This document shows positions 9,866-22,766 of a DNA stretch of 64,000 nt, one piece after another. The translations under genes and the position numbers were made by a program. The stretch comes from Impatiens glandulifera (Eukaryota; Streptophyta; Magnoliopsida; Ericales; Balsaminaceae): contig NC_061862.1 in assembly GCF_907164915.1 (NCBI RefSeq), forward strand, positions 120,989,533 through 121,053,532. Reading direction: 5' to 3'. The notes under the pieces were generated by a model. It searched no databases. It worked only from the letters and a program-made list of their open reading frames with translations, and was not told where the DNA came from. The first letter of the stretch is position 1, and each line of letters starts with the position of its first letter.

Positions 9866-11157
9866 TTTCTCTATATCGATCTATTGAGATTTAGGCTTAT
9901 AAATTTTTGAAGAATATAAACATACATTTTTTTTATATGTTTTTGATCTGATTTAGCTAAAACGGATAATGAATTAATGAATTGGAAATAACAACATTTG
10001 ATGTATATATTAATCTAAACTTTTGGATTAGATTAAAATAAAAGAGCAAAAACATCAAATATTTAAACGATTTTACATATTCATTTTGTGTAAAGAATTA
10101 TGATTAAAGAACGATTAACTTTCTTAGATTATTTCTTTTTAAGAAATTTATGATTTAATTAATATTATATATATATATATATTTATATTGATGTGAAGAT
10201 ATATATATATATATTCATAATTACTTATAAATTTAAAAATTCATAATAATTATGATTTCTATTAAATTTGTAAATCATTAATTAAGGAATTTAATTTTTT
10301 AAGAATAATAATTAATAATTATTATAATTTAATAATTAGAAATTATAGTGACTGAATTGTTGAAATTATAATTAATTAAATAAATATTAAAGTAAATAAT
10401 TATCTCTCCAAAATAACTCATTAATATATTCTTTGAAACATTAAAGACTTTGGAAATAAAAAAATTTATATGAAGTTGTTTTAAAGAAATTAATATATAA
10501 TTAAATAATTAATATATATATATATATAGATAGATATAGATAAGGATAAAGATAAACTTAATTTTAGAATTAAAAAATTAATTAAAACCATATGATATAT
10601 TTATACTAAGACATTCAATTTTTATAACTTATTTAAGATATTAATTATTTATAATAATTAATGTATATGTCATAAAAGAAATTAAAGATAATGTTAAGAT
10701 ATAAAAAATAAAATAAAGATTATGTATATAATTATTAATAAAGAAGTTTTTGAAGAGTATATATATATATATATATATATGAAATACAGATTTATATATA
10801 TATGAAATACAGATTTATATATAAATAATTAAAAAATTAAGAAAATAAAAATTTATTGAAAAATGAAGAAAAAGTAAAGAATATAGAGAAAGAAAATAAA
10901 TAAACAAAACATTCATTTTTATATATTTATTAATAATAATTTATAATTAAAAATAAATAAAGAATTTTAATAACTCTTTGTTATATTTATCAAGAATAAA
11001 AAAATCAATTAATCTAATAATTGATAAATTTAGAATTTTAATCCTTATCCGTATATAATTAACTATTTAATTGTTTTTTATTATATATATTACTCATTTA
11101 TATATTTACATATTTCAAGCTTTATGTATATATTGTTTTGATTGATATTAAGAAATA
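9866..11157. other. AT-rich stretch after the primer site
   Basis: No gag or pol and no convincing ORF. (TA)n runs lie at about 10168-10220, 10513-10530 and 10757-10780. A short duplicated GAAATACAGATTTATATA is at 10780-10825. Confidence 0.6.
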
Positions 11158-11760
11158 CTAGCATGTATCCCGTGCATTTGCACGAGTAATAATATAAAAA
11201 ATCGTGAAAAAAATATTACGTTAAAAATTTTATGGGCGGGTCAAATCCACAATCCGACCCAAGTATTCATTTACTCTCACATATATCCAAATTAACCACA
11301 GCTTTCGACCCGGTAATCCGGACAATTTAAAAATTAAACATCATTATATATATATAGATTACTCTCACATATATCCAAATTAACCACAACTCTCGACCCG
11401 ACAATCCGAACACTTTAAAAATTAAGCATCATTATAAATATATAGATTAGTTAAAAAGTTGAACTTATATTGTTAAAATGTCACGCGTTTATCAAATTTT
11501 GGGTTGAATTTAAAATATGAAGTGTTATTAGTATAGTTGGTTAAAAGGTTGTACTTTTTCTGTTAGGTTGCAAGTTCGAACCATATCTATAGCATTTTTA
11601 ATTTTATTTTTAACTTTTTTAAGTTTATGGGCGGGTCAACCCACAATCCGACCCAAGTATCCATTTACTCTCACATATATCCAAATTAACCACAGCTCTC
11701 GACCCGGCAATCCGAACACTTTAAAAATTAAGCATCATTATATATATATATATAGATAGA
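11158..11760 (-). mobile_element. Short non-autonomous Helitron
   Basis: Read on the minus strand it starts TCTATCTATATATATA at 11760, after an A. It ends CTAG at 11158, followed by T, with the hairpin GTGCAAATGCAC just before the terminus. Insertion between A and T without duplication, a TC start, and a CTAG end with a subterminal hairpin are the Helitron hallmarks. There is no Rep/helicase ORF. Inside, a roughly 140 bp segment starting near TGGGCGGGTCAA recurs two and a half times (11222-11358, 11359-11452 partial, 11618-11755). A related copy is at 19440-19800. Confidence 0.75.
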
Positions 11761-13115
11761 TTTGGGTGATGAGTAAAATCACAATGATTTGTTTTGTGTA
11801 ATACGCATATGGAGTTTATACAATTTTGATACATAAAACAACATTCATTCAGATTTTTAGTATTAATAACATATTAAAATTTGGTACAATTTTAGGCCCA
11901 CTTAAATTTGTAATTATGCGGTTGTTAATCGGCCCAAAGGAAGATTAATAATTGGTCGGATTACAAATTTAAATAATATACAAATTATTAATTTATAAAA
12001 CATATTTATTTTATAAGATTAAGACGGTTGTGTTTGTAACTATGCAGTTATTAATCTCACAAAAAAAGTTTAATAATTGATCGAGTTACACACTTAAAGT
12101 ATGTGCATAAATTATTAATTTATTAAATCAATTAATTGAATCAACATCCTACCAAGTAGGCTCTCTTGTGTACATTAATATATTTTATAAATTAAGAAGG
12201 TAGTGGTGTATGTATTTCATGTAGTTATTTAATCGGTCCTAAGGAAGATAAATAATTAGTTAGAATAATATTATACACATGTGATAATAAATATGTAACA
12301 ATTATTCGGTGTGGCATGTGAATAATTGGACTATCCAAAGATAACCAATTATTTGACAAGACTTATTGTTAATATTTTATTACTACAAAAGAGTACTGTT
12401 TGCAAGTTAATATTTAATGTCTAAAGATTGAATATTAATAATGTGTTTGATATCTTATGATGAGGCGTACCATTATTTTGAATTTATATGATTATTAAAT
12501 TTTTGTGAGTATGTTTGTTCATTTGTTTTGTTATTTAATTAAGTTAACACTTTTGTTTATACGGTTTTCTTATCAACATCCTAAGTTTATTTTATATGAT
12601 AAAATTTTAAGACGTATTTAGAATTTGTTATTTTTAAAATTATATCTAAAAAGATTGAAATTTCTAAGGTATTATTAGAATAAAGATATCATAATAAATA
12701 CACCATAATATATGTTTTTTGTTGTTTCAAAATTAAATGCATTAAAGTTAGAGTTACAATAATGTATTCTCATTCATCTAATATGAAATTTCTTATTCAC
12801 ACTTATGTTAATTGATGTAAATTCAAGTTGTATAAAAGGAGACTTAGTTTCTATATGAACTCACACCATATTGTGTGTAAGAAAATAAAATATTGAAACA
12901 AAAGTAACATAAATAGTGTTCATTTAGCAAATACTTTAAAAGATAATAAAGTAATGAAGTTGTAGGAATTGCAGATGTTACACGTAAAAGAAAATTACTA
13001 AAGAAAGTGGTGCATAAAAGATTACATATTACAATTTTTTTTTATTCTAAGAGTAATGTATTATTTATTTTTATAATAATAAATAAATCAAAAAGAATTT
13101 CTCGATCAGCATAAT
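11761..13115. other. Intergenic, with degenerate repeats
   Basis: No gene. Four diverged copies of a motif like GCGGTTGTTAATCGGCCCAA + GGAAGATTAATAATTGG occur near 11920, 12040, 12220 and 12300, spaced about 90-180 bp apart. This looks like an old tandem duplication within retroelement leader sequence, but I cannot name the family. Confidence 0.45.
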
Positions 13116-14357
13116 TGTAACGACATAAAGATCGTCACGAGACTCGACATTTAGTATAAAAATATCTGGAAGGAACCTGTAGGGTTGGTAAATATTACTT
13201 GTAAAAGAAATGAAACTTTTTTGTTCCTTTCATATCTCTTCACTCTTATCTTATAATTTTCTCAAGAAGAAAATTAAACATTCAAACTTCCCATTAGTTA
13301 TACTTCTAATGGCCTTACAATTTTCTACATCATAACATAGTGAGATTGACTATTTCTTACAAAATTTAATCCCAAAATATATTTACTTCTAGTTGTCAAT
13401 TACTATGACAATTACCAAAATAATTTACTTGACGTATTCTACAGGTTTATAAGCCTTGCCAAGCACAAAATCACCTCACGATCACTTATCTTCGACAACA
13501 CTTTAAACATCAGAATGCGATTTAGCATCCTCACCTACATCAAAAGTTGAACTATTAGCCTAATGCTAAGTAAGAGATGTAAAATACATCTATATACTTA
13601 CGTATAATGAATCTTGATAACATCTTGTTATTTACTTTACTTTTTACTTAACATAGGTTAAGGGGTTTTAACAAAAGTAGGAAATACATAATATAACGTG
13701 CATCCGACTAGTGGAAGAAACATAACATGCATCCACAACAGTTTCTTAGTGGAAGAAACATAACATGCATCCACTAAGTGGAAGAAACCTAACATGTATC
13801 AATTAAATCTTACCTGCACTTAATGGTTTTACGCATACTAATATATCTCGTCTTTCTTCACATTACATAACCACAACATAAGAATCACATAACGTTAAAA
13901 CTACTTTCCACTTACCTCGACCAAATCAAACTTAGTACTCTTGAATGTAGAGCCCTAAAGACCAAATGTATACACATCCACTTACCTGAAATTCCCTTAG
14001 CGATGTTGGGTGCTTCCTCCCGTTGTACTCACTTTGTAGACATCAACTTTGAAGAAGATAGAAAAAAATTCAATTGAAATGAAGATGGAGAGGGTTGTTG
14101 GTTGAAGAAAAAGAAAAGTAGATGATAAGATAATCCTAATAAAAGAGAGAAAAATGAGTGAAAGACCATGCACCCATGTTCCTTTGCATGATTTCCAAGT
14201 GGCACATAAATATTGCCACCCCCTAATTCCTACTTAATATTAGTATTCAACCCCCCTTTTATCCCAACTTTAAATTTTACTCCAAAATCTTAATTCCTCA
14301 TTCACAATTTAATAATACTAATTCACAATTTAATAATACTAAATCTTGGTTATTACA
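13116..14357 (-). repeat. 3' LTR of Ty3/gypsy element
   Basis: On the minus strand it starts TGTAATAACCAAGATTTAG at 14357 and ends GTCGTTACA at 13116, giving TG...CA ends and a length of 1242 bp. It follows the integrase end of the pol fragment, with a polypurine-like AAGATGGGTAGAA immediately upstream, so it is a 3' LTR. Three copies of a roughly 45 bp segment containing GTGGAAGAAACATAACATGC lie at 13690-13800. Confidence 0.8.
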
Positions 14358-16492
14358 TTCTACCCATCTTAAATAAAATTTTGTCCCCAAAATTACTTAC
14401 TCGAAAAGTTCTGGATACTTTTCCATCATATCTTGTTGTCGTTCCCACGTTGCTTCGTTAATGCCATGATTCTTTCATAAGACTTTTACTAGAGGAATTG
14501 AATTGTTGCGTAAGAATTTAATAGAAGATTCTAAAATTTGTACCGGTTTTTCCTCATAACTCAAAGCTGGTTGAACATCAATATTTCTTGGTTCCACAAC
14601 ATGAGTCGGATCACACATACATTTACATAACATGGACACATGGAAGACATTATGGACTCCTTCCATTGACACAGGCAATTGAAGTTTGTAGGTCGCAGCA
14701 CCAATCCTTTCTAAAATTACAAACGGTCCTACGAACCTTGGATTCAACTTTCCCTTTATGCCAAAACGCATGACACACTTAAATGGTGATATTTTTAAGA
14801 ATACTTCATCTCCAATAGTAAACTCTAGATTCCTTCTTCTTTTATCCGCATAGCTCTTTTGGCGACTTTGTGTTGTTTGTATTATTTGCTTAATAATTGC
14901 AACCTTTTCTTCTAACTGTTGTATAATCTTTGATCCAACTAGCTTGGCTTCTCCAACTTCATCCCAATACAAAGGCGACTTGCACCTTCTACTATATAAT
15001 GCCTCATATGGAGCCATTCCAATCGTAGTTTGATAGCTATTGTTATAAGCAAAATCCACCAATGGTAGATACCGATTCAACGAGCCTTGAAATTCTAATA
15101 CACATGCTCTCAACATGTCTTCTAATATCTAAATTGTCCGCTCCGATTGCCCATCAGTCCGAGGATGGAATGTCGTGCTAAAAGTCAATTTCGTACGCAT
15201 AACATTTTGCAGACTCTTCTAAAATCTAGAAGTAAATCTAAGATCCCGATCCGATACGATTGTAACATGAATCCAATGAAGCTTGATGATCTATTGAAAA
15301 TATAAATCTGCCAACTGACTCATTGTGTAAGTCATTTTTACAGGCAAGAAATGAGTCGACTTCTTCAATCAATCAACTATCACCCAAATATTATCATGGC
15401 CCTTGGTTGTTCTTGGTAAACCTACCACAAAATCCATTCCAATATTCTCCCATTTCCATTCTGGAATCGGTAAGGGCTATAAATTTCCACGTACCCTTTG
15501 GTGTTCTTCTTTTACTTGTTGGCAAACTTGGCATGATGCAACATATTTTTCCAATTCATTTTTCATATTCGTACACCAATAAAGTTGTTTCAAATCTCGG
15601 CACATCTTGGTATTGCCCGGATGTACAGAGAAAAAAGAAGAATGCGCCTCTACTAAAATTAACTTCATTAATTCTTCATCCTTTGGAACATACCATCTTT
15701 GTCTAAATTTTAAAACTCCATCATTTGAGTATGTGAAGTCAATTGAATTATCACTCATATTTTCAAGTATACTATTCTTCTCCTCGGAATCTTTTTGTTG
15801 AGCTTCTTTAATCTGATCCATAATGGTCGATCGTAGAGATAGTTTTACAAGTACAACCGGCAACTCTGAAACGATTTTGAGTTCAAATATTTGTATCTCT
15901 TTCCTTAAAGACAATGACATACAAGAAACCATATAATTCATTGTTTTTGACATCCTACTTAGAGCATCTTCCACGACATTTGCTTTACCTGGATGATACT
16001 TTATCTCGAAGTCATAATCCTTCACAAATTCTAGCCAACGTCTTTGTCTCATGATTAATTCCTTCTATGTAAATACATATTTAAAACTTTTGTGATCCGA
16101 GAATATTTCATATTGTCCCCCATACAAGTAGTGCCTCCATATTTTTAATGCATACACCACTGTCGCCAACTCTAAATCGTGTGTGGGGTAGTTTTGTCCA
16201 TATTTTTTCAATTGCCTAGAAGCATAAGCAACCACCCTTCCCTCCTACATCAGTACACATCCTAATCCAATCTTGGAAGCATCGCAATAAATACTAAATC
16301 TTACGTTCTACATTGGAAGTATTAAAAGAGGAGACGTGGTTAACCTTTGCTTTAAAGTTTGAAAATTTTCTTCACATCTCGTTGTCCACTCATACCTCAC
16401 TTCTTTCTTTGTCAAATTAGTTAGAGGCTGGGCAACCGTTGAAAATCCTTCAATAAATCTTCTGTAATAACCAGCTAGACCCATAAAACTTC
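14358..16492 (-). pseudogene. Ty3/gypsy pol fragment (RT end, RNase H, integrase)
   Basis: Read leftward from 16492, the RT tail [19 protein letters not shown] comes first. RNase H ([20 protein letters not shown]) follows, ending LEFVKDYDFEIKYHPGK. The integrase H2C2 zinc region (VHPGNTKMCRDLKQLYW, CQVCQQ) comes next, then the core end FHPRTDGQSERT, and finally the C-terminal GPFVILERIG domain (ORF 14475-15116). Stops interrupt it between RNase H and the LEFVKDY segment (TAG near 16066) and within integrase (near 15130), and most of the integrase core is degraded. Gag, protease and the RT core are absent. It is cut abruptly at 16492 by an oppositely oriented LTR. Confidence 0.85.
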
Positions 16493-17195
16493 GTATTTAA
16501 GAGGGGTAGAATGTAATAACCAAGATTTAGTATTATTAAATTGTGAATGAGGAATTAAGATTTTGGAGTAAAAGTTAAAGTTGGAATTAGGGGTTGGCAA
16601 TATTTATGTTCCACTTGGTAATCATACAAAGAAAGATGGGTGCATGGTCTTTCACCCATTTCTCTCTCTTTTGTTAGGATATCTTATCATATACTTTTCT
16701 TACTCTTCAACCAACAACACTTTCCATCTTTATTTCAATTGAATTTCTTTCTATCTTCTTCAAAGTAGAAGTCTACAAAGTGAGTTACAACGGGAGGAAG
16801 CACCCAACATCGCTAAGGGAATTTCAGGTAGGTGGATGTATATACATTTGGTCTTTAAGGCTCTACATTCAAGAGTACTAATGTTGATTTGGTCGAGGTA
16901 AGTGGCAAATAATTTTAACGTTAGGTGATTCTTATGTTGTGGCTATGTAATGTGAAGAAAGACAAGATATATTAGTATGCGTAAAAACATTAAGTGTGGG
17001 TAAGAATTAGTTGATGCATGTTAGGTTTCTTCCACTTAGAGGATGGATGTTATGTTACTTCCACTAAGAAACTTAGTGGATGCATGTTATGTTTCTTCCT
17101 CTAGTCGGATGCACGTTATGTTATGTATTGCCTACTTTTGCTAAAACCCCTTAACCTATGTTAAGTAAAAAGTAAAGTAAATAACAAGATGTTAT
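16493..17195 (+). repeat. Inverted partial LTR of the same gypsy family
   Basis: It begins TATTTAAGAGGGGTAGAA and then TGTAATAACCAAGATTTAG at 16512. That is the same polypurine tract and LTR start as at 14357, but on the opposite strand. Homology to the LTR at 13116-14357 runs about 685 bp to 17195, where an unrelated repeat starts. The right end of the LTR is missing. Confidence 0.85.
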
Positions 17196-17588
17196 TAGGC
17201 CCTGAATCGCCCTCCGTGGATGAATCCTTAGGTTTTCCATAGGTTTTCTCACTAATGTTTGCTTTACTCAATTCGACATTCTCAACATTCGAATACTCAT
17301 TTAGGCATGATCTTAGGCCCTAAATCACCCTTTGTGGACGAACCTTTAGGTTTTCTCTCCAATGTTTGATTTACTCAAGCCGACAATCCCTCCGTGGATG
17401 AGCCCTTATATTTTTATCACTAATGTTTGCGTTATTCAAGCCTACATTCCCTCGGTGGATGAGCCCTTAGGGTTTATCATAAATGTTTTTGTTACTTAAG
17501 CCGACATTCTCGCTTCCGTTTCATCTATCAATATTAGGCACTGAATCACCCTTCGTGGATGAACCCATAGGTTTTCTCACTAATGTTT
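17196..17588. repeat. Tandem array A (CCGTGGATGAGCCCTTAGG type)
   Basis: About five diverged units of 65-115 bp share TTAGGCCCTGAATCACCCT, CGTGGATGAACCCTTAGG, CTCACTAATGTTT and AAGCCGACATTC segments. There is no coding potential. It abuts the truncated inverted LTR. Confidence 0.7.
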
Positions 17589-17599
17589 CAATAAAATAG

Positions 17600-18190
17600 A
17601 AACACACATATTTAATTCAAATTTGCACTCATATATACTAGCATCACACTATCCCTTCAAACACATATAATTCAAATTTTCTCTCACATATACTACCATC
17701 ACAATATCTCTTCAAACATGTATAATTCATTCAAATTTGCACCCACATATACAACCTTCACACTATCCCCTCAAACACATATAATTCACTCAAATTTGTA
17801 CTCATATATACCACCATCACACATTCTCTCAAACACATATAATTCATTTAGCCCACATTATCAAAATCACATTATCCTCTCAAACACATAATTCGTTCAA
17901 ATTTGCCCACATATACCACAATCACACTATCGTCTCAAACACATATAATTTATTTAAATTTGTACCCATGTATACCACCATCACACTATCCCCTCAAACA
18001 CAAATAATATATTTAAATTTTTACTCACATATACAACTATCATACTATCCCTTTAAATACATATAATATATTCAAATTTGCACTCACATATACTACCATT
18101 ACACTATCTTCTCAAACATTTATTCACATTTATACCCACATATACCACCATCACATTATCCCTTCAAATAAATATAATTCACTCAAATTA
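17600..18190. repeat. Tandem array B (about 60 bp unit)
   Basis: About ten units of the pattern ATTTGCACTCACATATAC, CACCATCACACTATCCCC, TCAAACACATATAATTCA. Divergence between units is modest. Confidence 0.8.
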
Positions 18191-18399
18191 TCATTTACAA
18201 GTATTCAAATTATAATCTCAAAGTGGAAAATATTCAATTTAACCATTAGACTACTTGTGATTGATGAGTTTTATTTATAATTATATATATATATATTTTG
18301 TAACCTAATAAATATCTCAATTTTGATTTTTCTTTATAAAATTCACAAATAACAATCATTCTTTATTAATAAGCTAAAAATATTTTATAACTATAAAAA

Positions 18400-19435
18400 A
18401 TACTTTCACACGTCTCTTATCTCTTGACAAACCAATCACTAATATCAATCACACTATCACATGCCTCTCTTATCTCTCAGGAAACCAATCACTGTCCTGA
18501 ATCGACTTATTATCCTTTGACAAACTAACCACAAATTCCAATGTTACTGGTCTCTTATTCATCGGTAAACCAATTACCAATCATAATCGATCTCTCATCT
18601 CTTAACCTCACACGTTCACACTTACATTCCTCTAATCCTTCGGCAAACCAACCACCAATCTCAATCACCTCTAATCTCGTGACTTTACAATTCATTGTTA
18701 CCGACATTTTTATCCTTTGGCAAATCAACCACTAATCCTAATGTTACCGGCTTCTTATTCCTCGGAAAACCAACTACGAATCCAAATAACACTTTCACAC
18801 GCCTCTTATTCCTTGGCATCTTAACCACCAATCTCAATCACACTTTTACACACCTCTTATCCCTCGAAAAACTAACCACGAATCTCAATCAACCTTTAAT
18901 TTTGTCACCTCACAATCCTTTATTATCGGTCTCTTATCCAATGGTAAACCACATCTCAATCACACTTTCACAAGTCTCTTATCCCTCGACATACTAATCA
19001 TCAATCTCAATCACACTTTCACACGCCTCTTATCCATCGGTAAACCAACCATTAATTCCAATCATATTTTCACACACGACTTATCCCTCGACAAACCAAC
19101 CACCAATTTCAATCATATTTTCAAATGCCTCTTATTCCTTGAAAAACTAATCACGAATCTCAATCATAGTTTCAAACGCCTCTTGTCCCTTTAGCAAACC
19201 AACCACCAATCTCAATTAACTTATAATCTCGTGATCTCACGATCTTTTGTTATTGACCTCTTATCTCTCGACAAACCACATCCAAATCACACTTTCACAC
19301 GTCTCTTATCTTTAGGAAAACAAACCACCAATCTCAATCGATATTTTACCTCGTGACCTCACACTTTAGTCAATAAAATATTTGATTCATATTTTTTAAC
19401 CACTCTCAATTGCTACCGGTCTATTATCCCTCGGT
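18400..19435. repeat. Tandem array C (CTCTTATCCCTCGGCAAACC type)
   Basis: Many diverged units of roughly 55-65 bp contain CTCTTATCCCTCGGCAAACC, AACCACCAATCTCAATC and ACACTTTCACACGC. Some units are extended by TCTCGTGACCTCACA. ORFs at 18541-18997 are repeat artefacts. Confidence 0.8.
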
Positions 19436-19439
19436 CCAC

Positions 19440-19800
19440 ATCCTAATCACACATAGTTAAAGAGTTGTACTTATTTTGTTAGGTTATAAGTTCAAAACAT
19501 ATATATAATATTTTTATTTTTATTTTTAACCGTTTGGAGTTTATGGACTGGTCAACCCACGATCCGACCTAAATATCCATTACTCTCACATATATGTACA
19601 AATTAGCTACAATTCTCGACTCGACAAAGAAAACAGATTCAAATTAAGCATTATTTATTATTATTATATATATATATATTAGTTAGTTATAAAGTTAAAT
19701 TATTTATCAAATTTAAATTTAGTGTTAAATTTAAAATATAAAGTAGTATTAACTTAATTGATTAAATGGTTATATATTGAGGTTACAAGTTAATAACTAT
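19440..19800. mobile_element. Diverged relative of the 11.2 kb Helitron
   Basis: Segments match the element at 11158-11760: GTTATAAGTTCAAAACATAT, a GTCAACCCACGATCCGACC block, ACTCTCACATATAT and TTAAGCATTATTT, then a (TA)n run and TTAGTTAGTTATAAAGTT. I see no clean TC start or CTAG/hairpin end, so boundaries are approximate. Confidence 0.5.
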
Positions 19801-20200
19801 GTTAATTAATTTTCGAATAAATTATTAAATATTAATTTAAGTATATACTTTATATATTAGACCTAATAATTTAGATATTTAGTAAAATACAAACTTTGTT
19901 TTTAAAAATATGTTAATAATGAATTGAGTATTTTTAAAAATAGAAATTTAAATATATAATGATAAAATAGTTAAAAAAAAAAAGTATTTTAAAATTTTAA
20001 TTAATAAATAGATAAATAATTAATAAAATAATAAATGAAATAATATATTTTTTTAATTATAGTTGGATTAGAAAAATTAAGGCAAAATCATTTTATAAAT
20101 CTTTGTTTTTCTTTTTCTTTTATTTTTTTGGATAAATCTGTATTTCTATTGTTTAATTTAATTGTCTGAAGCTTGACCTGACCTGATCAGAATTCTTTAA
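19801..20200. other. AT-rich upstream region of the 20.7 kb gene
   Basis: No gene seen. Poly-A and poly-T tracts and AT-rich sequence lead into the GAGAGAGA-rich stretch at 20240-20255, upstream of the membrane-protein gene. Confidence 0.5.
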
Positions 20201-20550
20201 TCGTTTCAAATTTCAACCCATTCTTTCTCTGTCGGTCGAGAAGAGAGAGAGAGATGCTCTTTACAGTTTCAGTCCCACTTCCTCAACAATGGCAAACAAC
20301 ATCAAAATCCATTTCCAGTTCGGAGTTTTTTATAATAATGGTGACTAATTAATTACACTTTCTACTAATATTACTACTTGTAAATATTAATGTCCAAGAA
20401 CTTGCTTTACGACCTTCTCGGTGGGTTCCCAAAGCCCTCGTGCGTCCATCCTCTCTCCATCTCTCTCTAACTTTGATTATTCGGCGAGGAAGTTCTTAAA
20501 TAAATATTTCATTCAATTTGACCGGCTTCGATCTATTCCTCACTATCCAG

Positions 20551-20632
20551 GTACACCCATCGCGTTTTCATTTTCCTGTTTTTATCTCTTTTGGTGAATA
20601 TGTGATTATTCTTGTTTATTTTGAATCTGTAG
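20551..20632 (+). other. Probable 5' UTR intron
   Basis: CCAG|GTACACCC at 20550/20551 and TTTGAATCTGTAG ending at 20632 make a short intron of about 82 bp. It sits 98 bp before the start codon at 20731. Confidence 0.5.
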
Positions 20633-20730
20633 GGGGGTCAGTATAGACGAAAATTAATGTTCTTCATTCTATTTAATCCGGAATAAGAAACCCTATCAGC
20701 GAGATTTAGTTTCATTTAACTATTGATTAA

Positions 20731-22766
20731 ATGGATCAACTACCTGGAAGAGAACATGAGTTTCTTGTGGATCTTGAGAGTGATGGGGGTTTGAGTGATA
20801 ATGAATTCACCAAAGTTTGCAGTGAATATTCTAGTTTTGATGAATCAGTGAAGGGTGAAATTGGGATTCATCTGAAGAAGTTGGGTGATGAGGAGGAAGA
20901 AGAGGAGGAGAAGATGAAGAAGAAGAACAAGGAGAAACGTAAAAGCATGAGTTCTGCTAATTATAATAAACCTCCTAGACGACCACCCAGATATCCAAAA
21001 ACAGCTTTATCACTTGATGCTGCTGACCAGAGGCTAATAAAGGAGATCTCTCGTATTGCCATGATAAAACATGCTAGGGATGAGAGAATGAAGGCATTGA
21101 AGAAGATGAAGGCTGCCAAGGCATCATCATCATCATCATCAACTGGAAACTTGTTTGCCATGATAACCACCCTCCTCTTCTGTCTTGTTCTCATTTTTCA
21201 AGGTAATTTCTTTAACATTTTATTTGTGTAATCTTCTTCTTGTTTATGTTTTTGTATTTGACTCTGGCTGAATTTAGTTTTCAAACATTTATGCATTTGA
21301 AAACAGATCCAGATATAAAACTATAGAGCTTGTTTGATGTAGGGTTATTTGAAAGAAAAAAACTTGTTTGTTTAAAAAAATTATTATTTTAGGTTATTCA
21401 AGTCCAATGACTAAAATATTCTTTATCCTGTAAAATTAATGTAGATAAAATTTAAGTATTTTGGTTGATGATTTGATTCATGGTGAGATAGTATTGAAGT
21501 ATTTTGATTCAATCTTATTAACTCTTAATCAAATAACCTTATTTTCAAATGGGGCCAGTATTTCCCTATGAACATTAATGTTCAATCATTCAATGATATT
21601 TGTGTTCTTATGGGGTTTATCTGCTTTATTGACATGCCATGAAACTATTTTTGATATTGACCAAGTTTAAAACCACCAAGCCCATGGTTTAGTTGATGTG
21701 AAGTAATAACTTAAAAATAATAAGTGTAGGTAGAGTGCCAATAATTGACCAATTTGTAATTTTCTCAAATTTCATGTATGATTTTGACAAAACTAAACAT
21801 CATGTCTTGATTTGAACATCTCATCAAATTCTAGGTTACACCATACCTATTTAAGTTCACAAGGTTACACGTCTGCTTGAATTGGATTATGAATCAATTA
21901 TTATGTTTGGAAGAACTATTATAATTGTAACTTTTGACAAATGAAATGGAAATGGAGTGAAAAATAAGGTGTATATGAACTTTTTTGCAAAAAAACAGAA
22001 GTATATCACATTGAAATCACACATTTCATACCAAACATATCTAGATCTGGAACTAGAAATTGATTGACAGTCTCTACCAAATCCAGATACAAAAGTATTC
22101 CTAATTAAACCAAATGATGAAATAACATGTTTTCTTTGTTCTTCATTGTTTTCATCAGGTATGTCAAGTAGTAAAAGACTCACAATAAACATCCAGAGTC
22201 CCCATCCATCATGGGCAGCCGAAAACCATATTGTCTCAGTTAATGATACAAGTAACACATCCTCAACGATCAGTAATGCCACTCCCTCTGGATCTCTCGA
22301 GTATGTTATTGATCCTCTTTAAAAACTAGTATTTTGTCATCATATCTCTCACAATCACGGTCCATTAGAAATCGACAAAGTTCAAAGTAAATTTTATCAG
22401 CTTGGTATAAGATTTTTTCTGGATCTTAATCCAGATTTTTGTTGCTATTTTGGTATCATAATCCAGAAGATCATGCTCACACTTTGTGTAATTTTTTTGT
22501 TTCATTTTATTTAGCGAATTGGATCATTATTAGATTTTAGATCATAGCAACCTGAAAGGTAAACAAACAGACAAAAAATATTTGGAGAGGATGAATCCTT
22601 TTATTAAAATAAGAAAGAAACAAATGTTTTTATCATACACATGAATCCTCAGAATTTTATCTTTTTACCAATTTTTTACAGTTGAAATTTCTATCAAATC
22701 TGTAGTTCTCTGAAGCGGAGTTTGACCTTGGAGCCCCAAGAGGATGATAAAAGATCTGTAGGATGA
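20731..22766 (+). CDS. Small single-pass membrane protein, three exons
   Basis: Exons are 20731-21202, 22159-22300 and 22706-22766, all with GT-AG borders and matching phases (1, then 2). They total 675 bp and encode 224 residues ending KRSVG. Residues 1-60 are acidic with an E run. Residues 60-71 are Lys-rich, and 80-90 are Pro/Arg-rich (KPPRRPPRYPK). Residues 94-130 (SLDAADQRLIKEISRIAM and RMKALKKMKAAK) form a conserved helical block. Residues 141-157 (LFAMITTLLFCLVLIFQ) are one membrane segment, followed by a Ser/Thr-rich tail. I recall a plant-specific uncharacterised membrane protein family with this SLDAADQ...MKALKKMKAAK...LFAMI layout; its function is unknown. The 956 bp first intron may hold a MITE. 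If intron 1 is retained, translation stops at 21231. Confidence 0.82.

Noticed and set aside
18541..18997. Two ORFs with FLSLGKSTTNPN-type repeats
   Set aside because: They are translations of tandem array C.
21330..21560. Possible MITE in intron 1 of the membrane-protein gene (TAGGGTTATTTGA ... TCAAATAACCTTA)
   Set aside because: Short matching ends are present, but the flanking 8 bp do not match, so I did not list it as an element.
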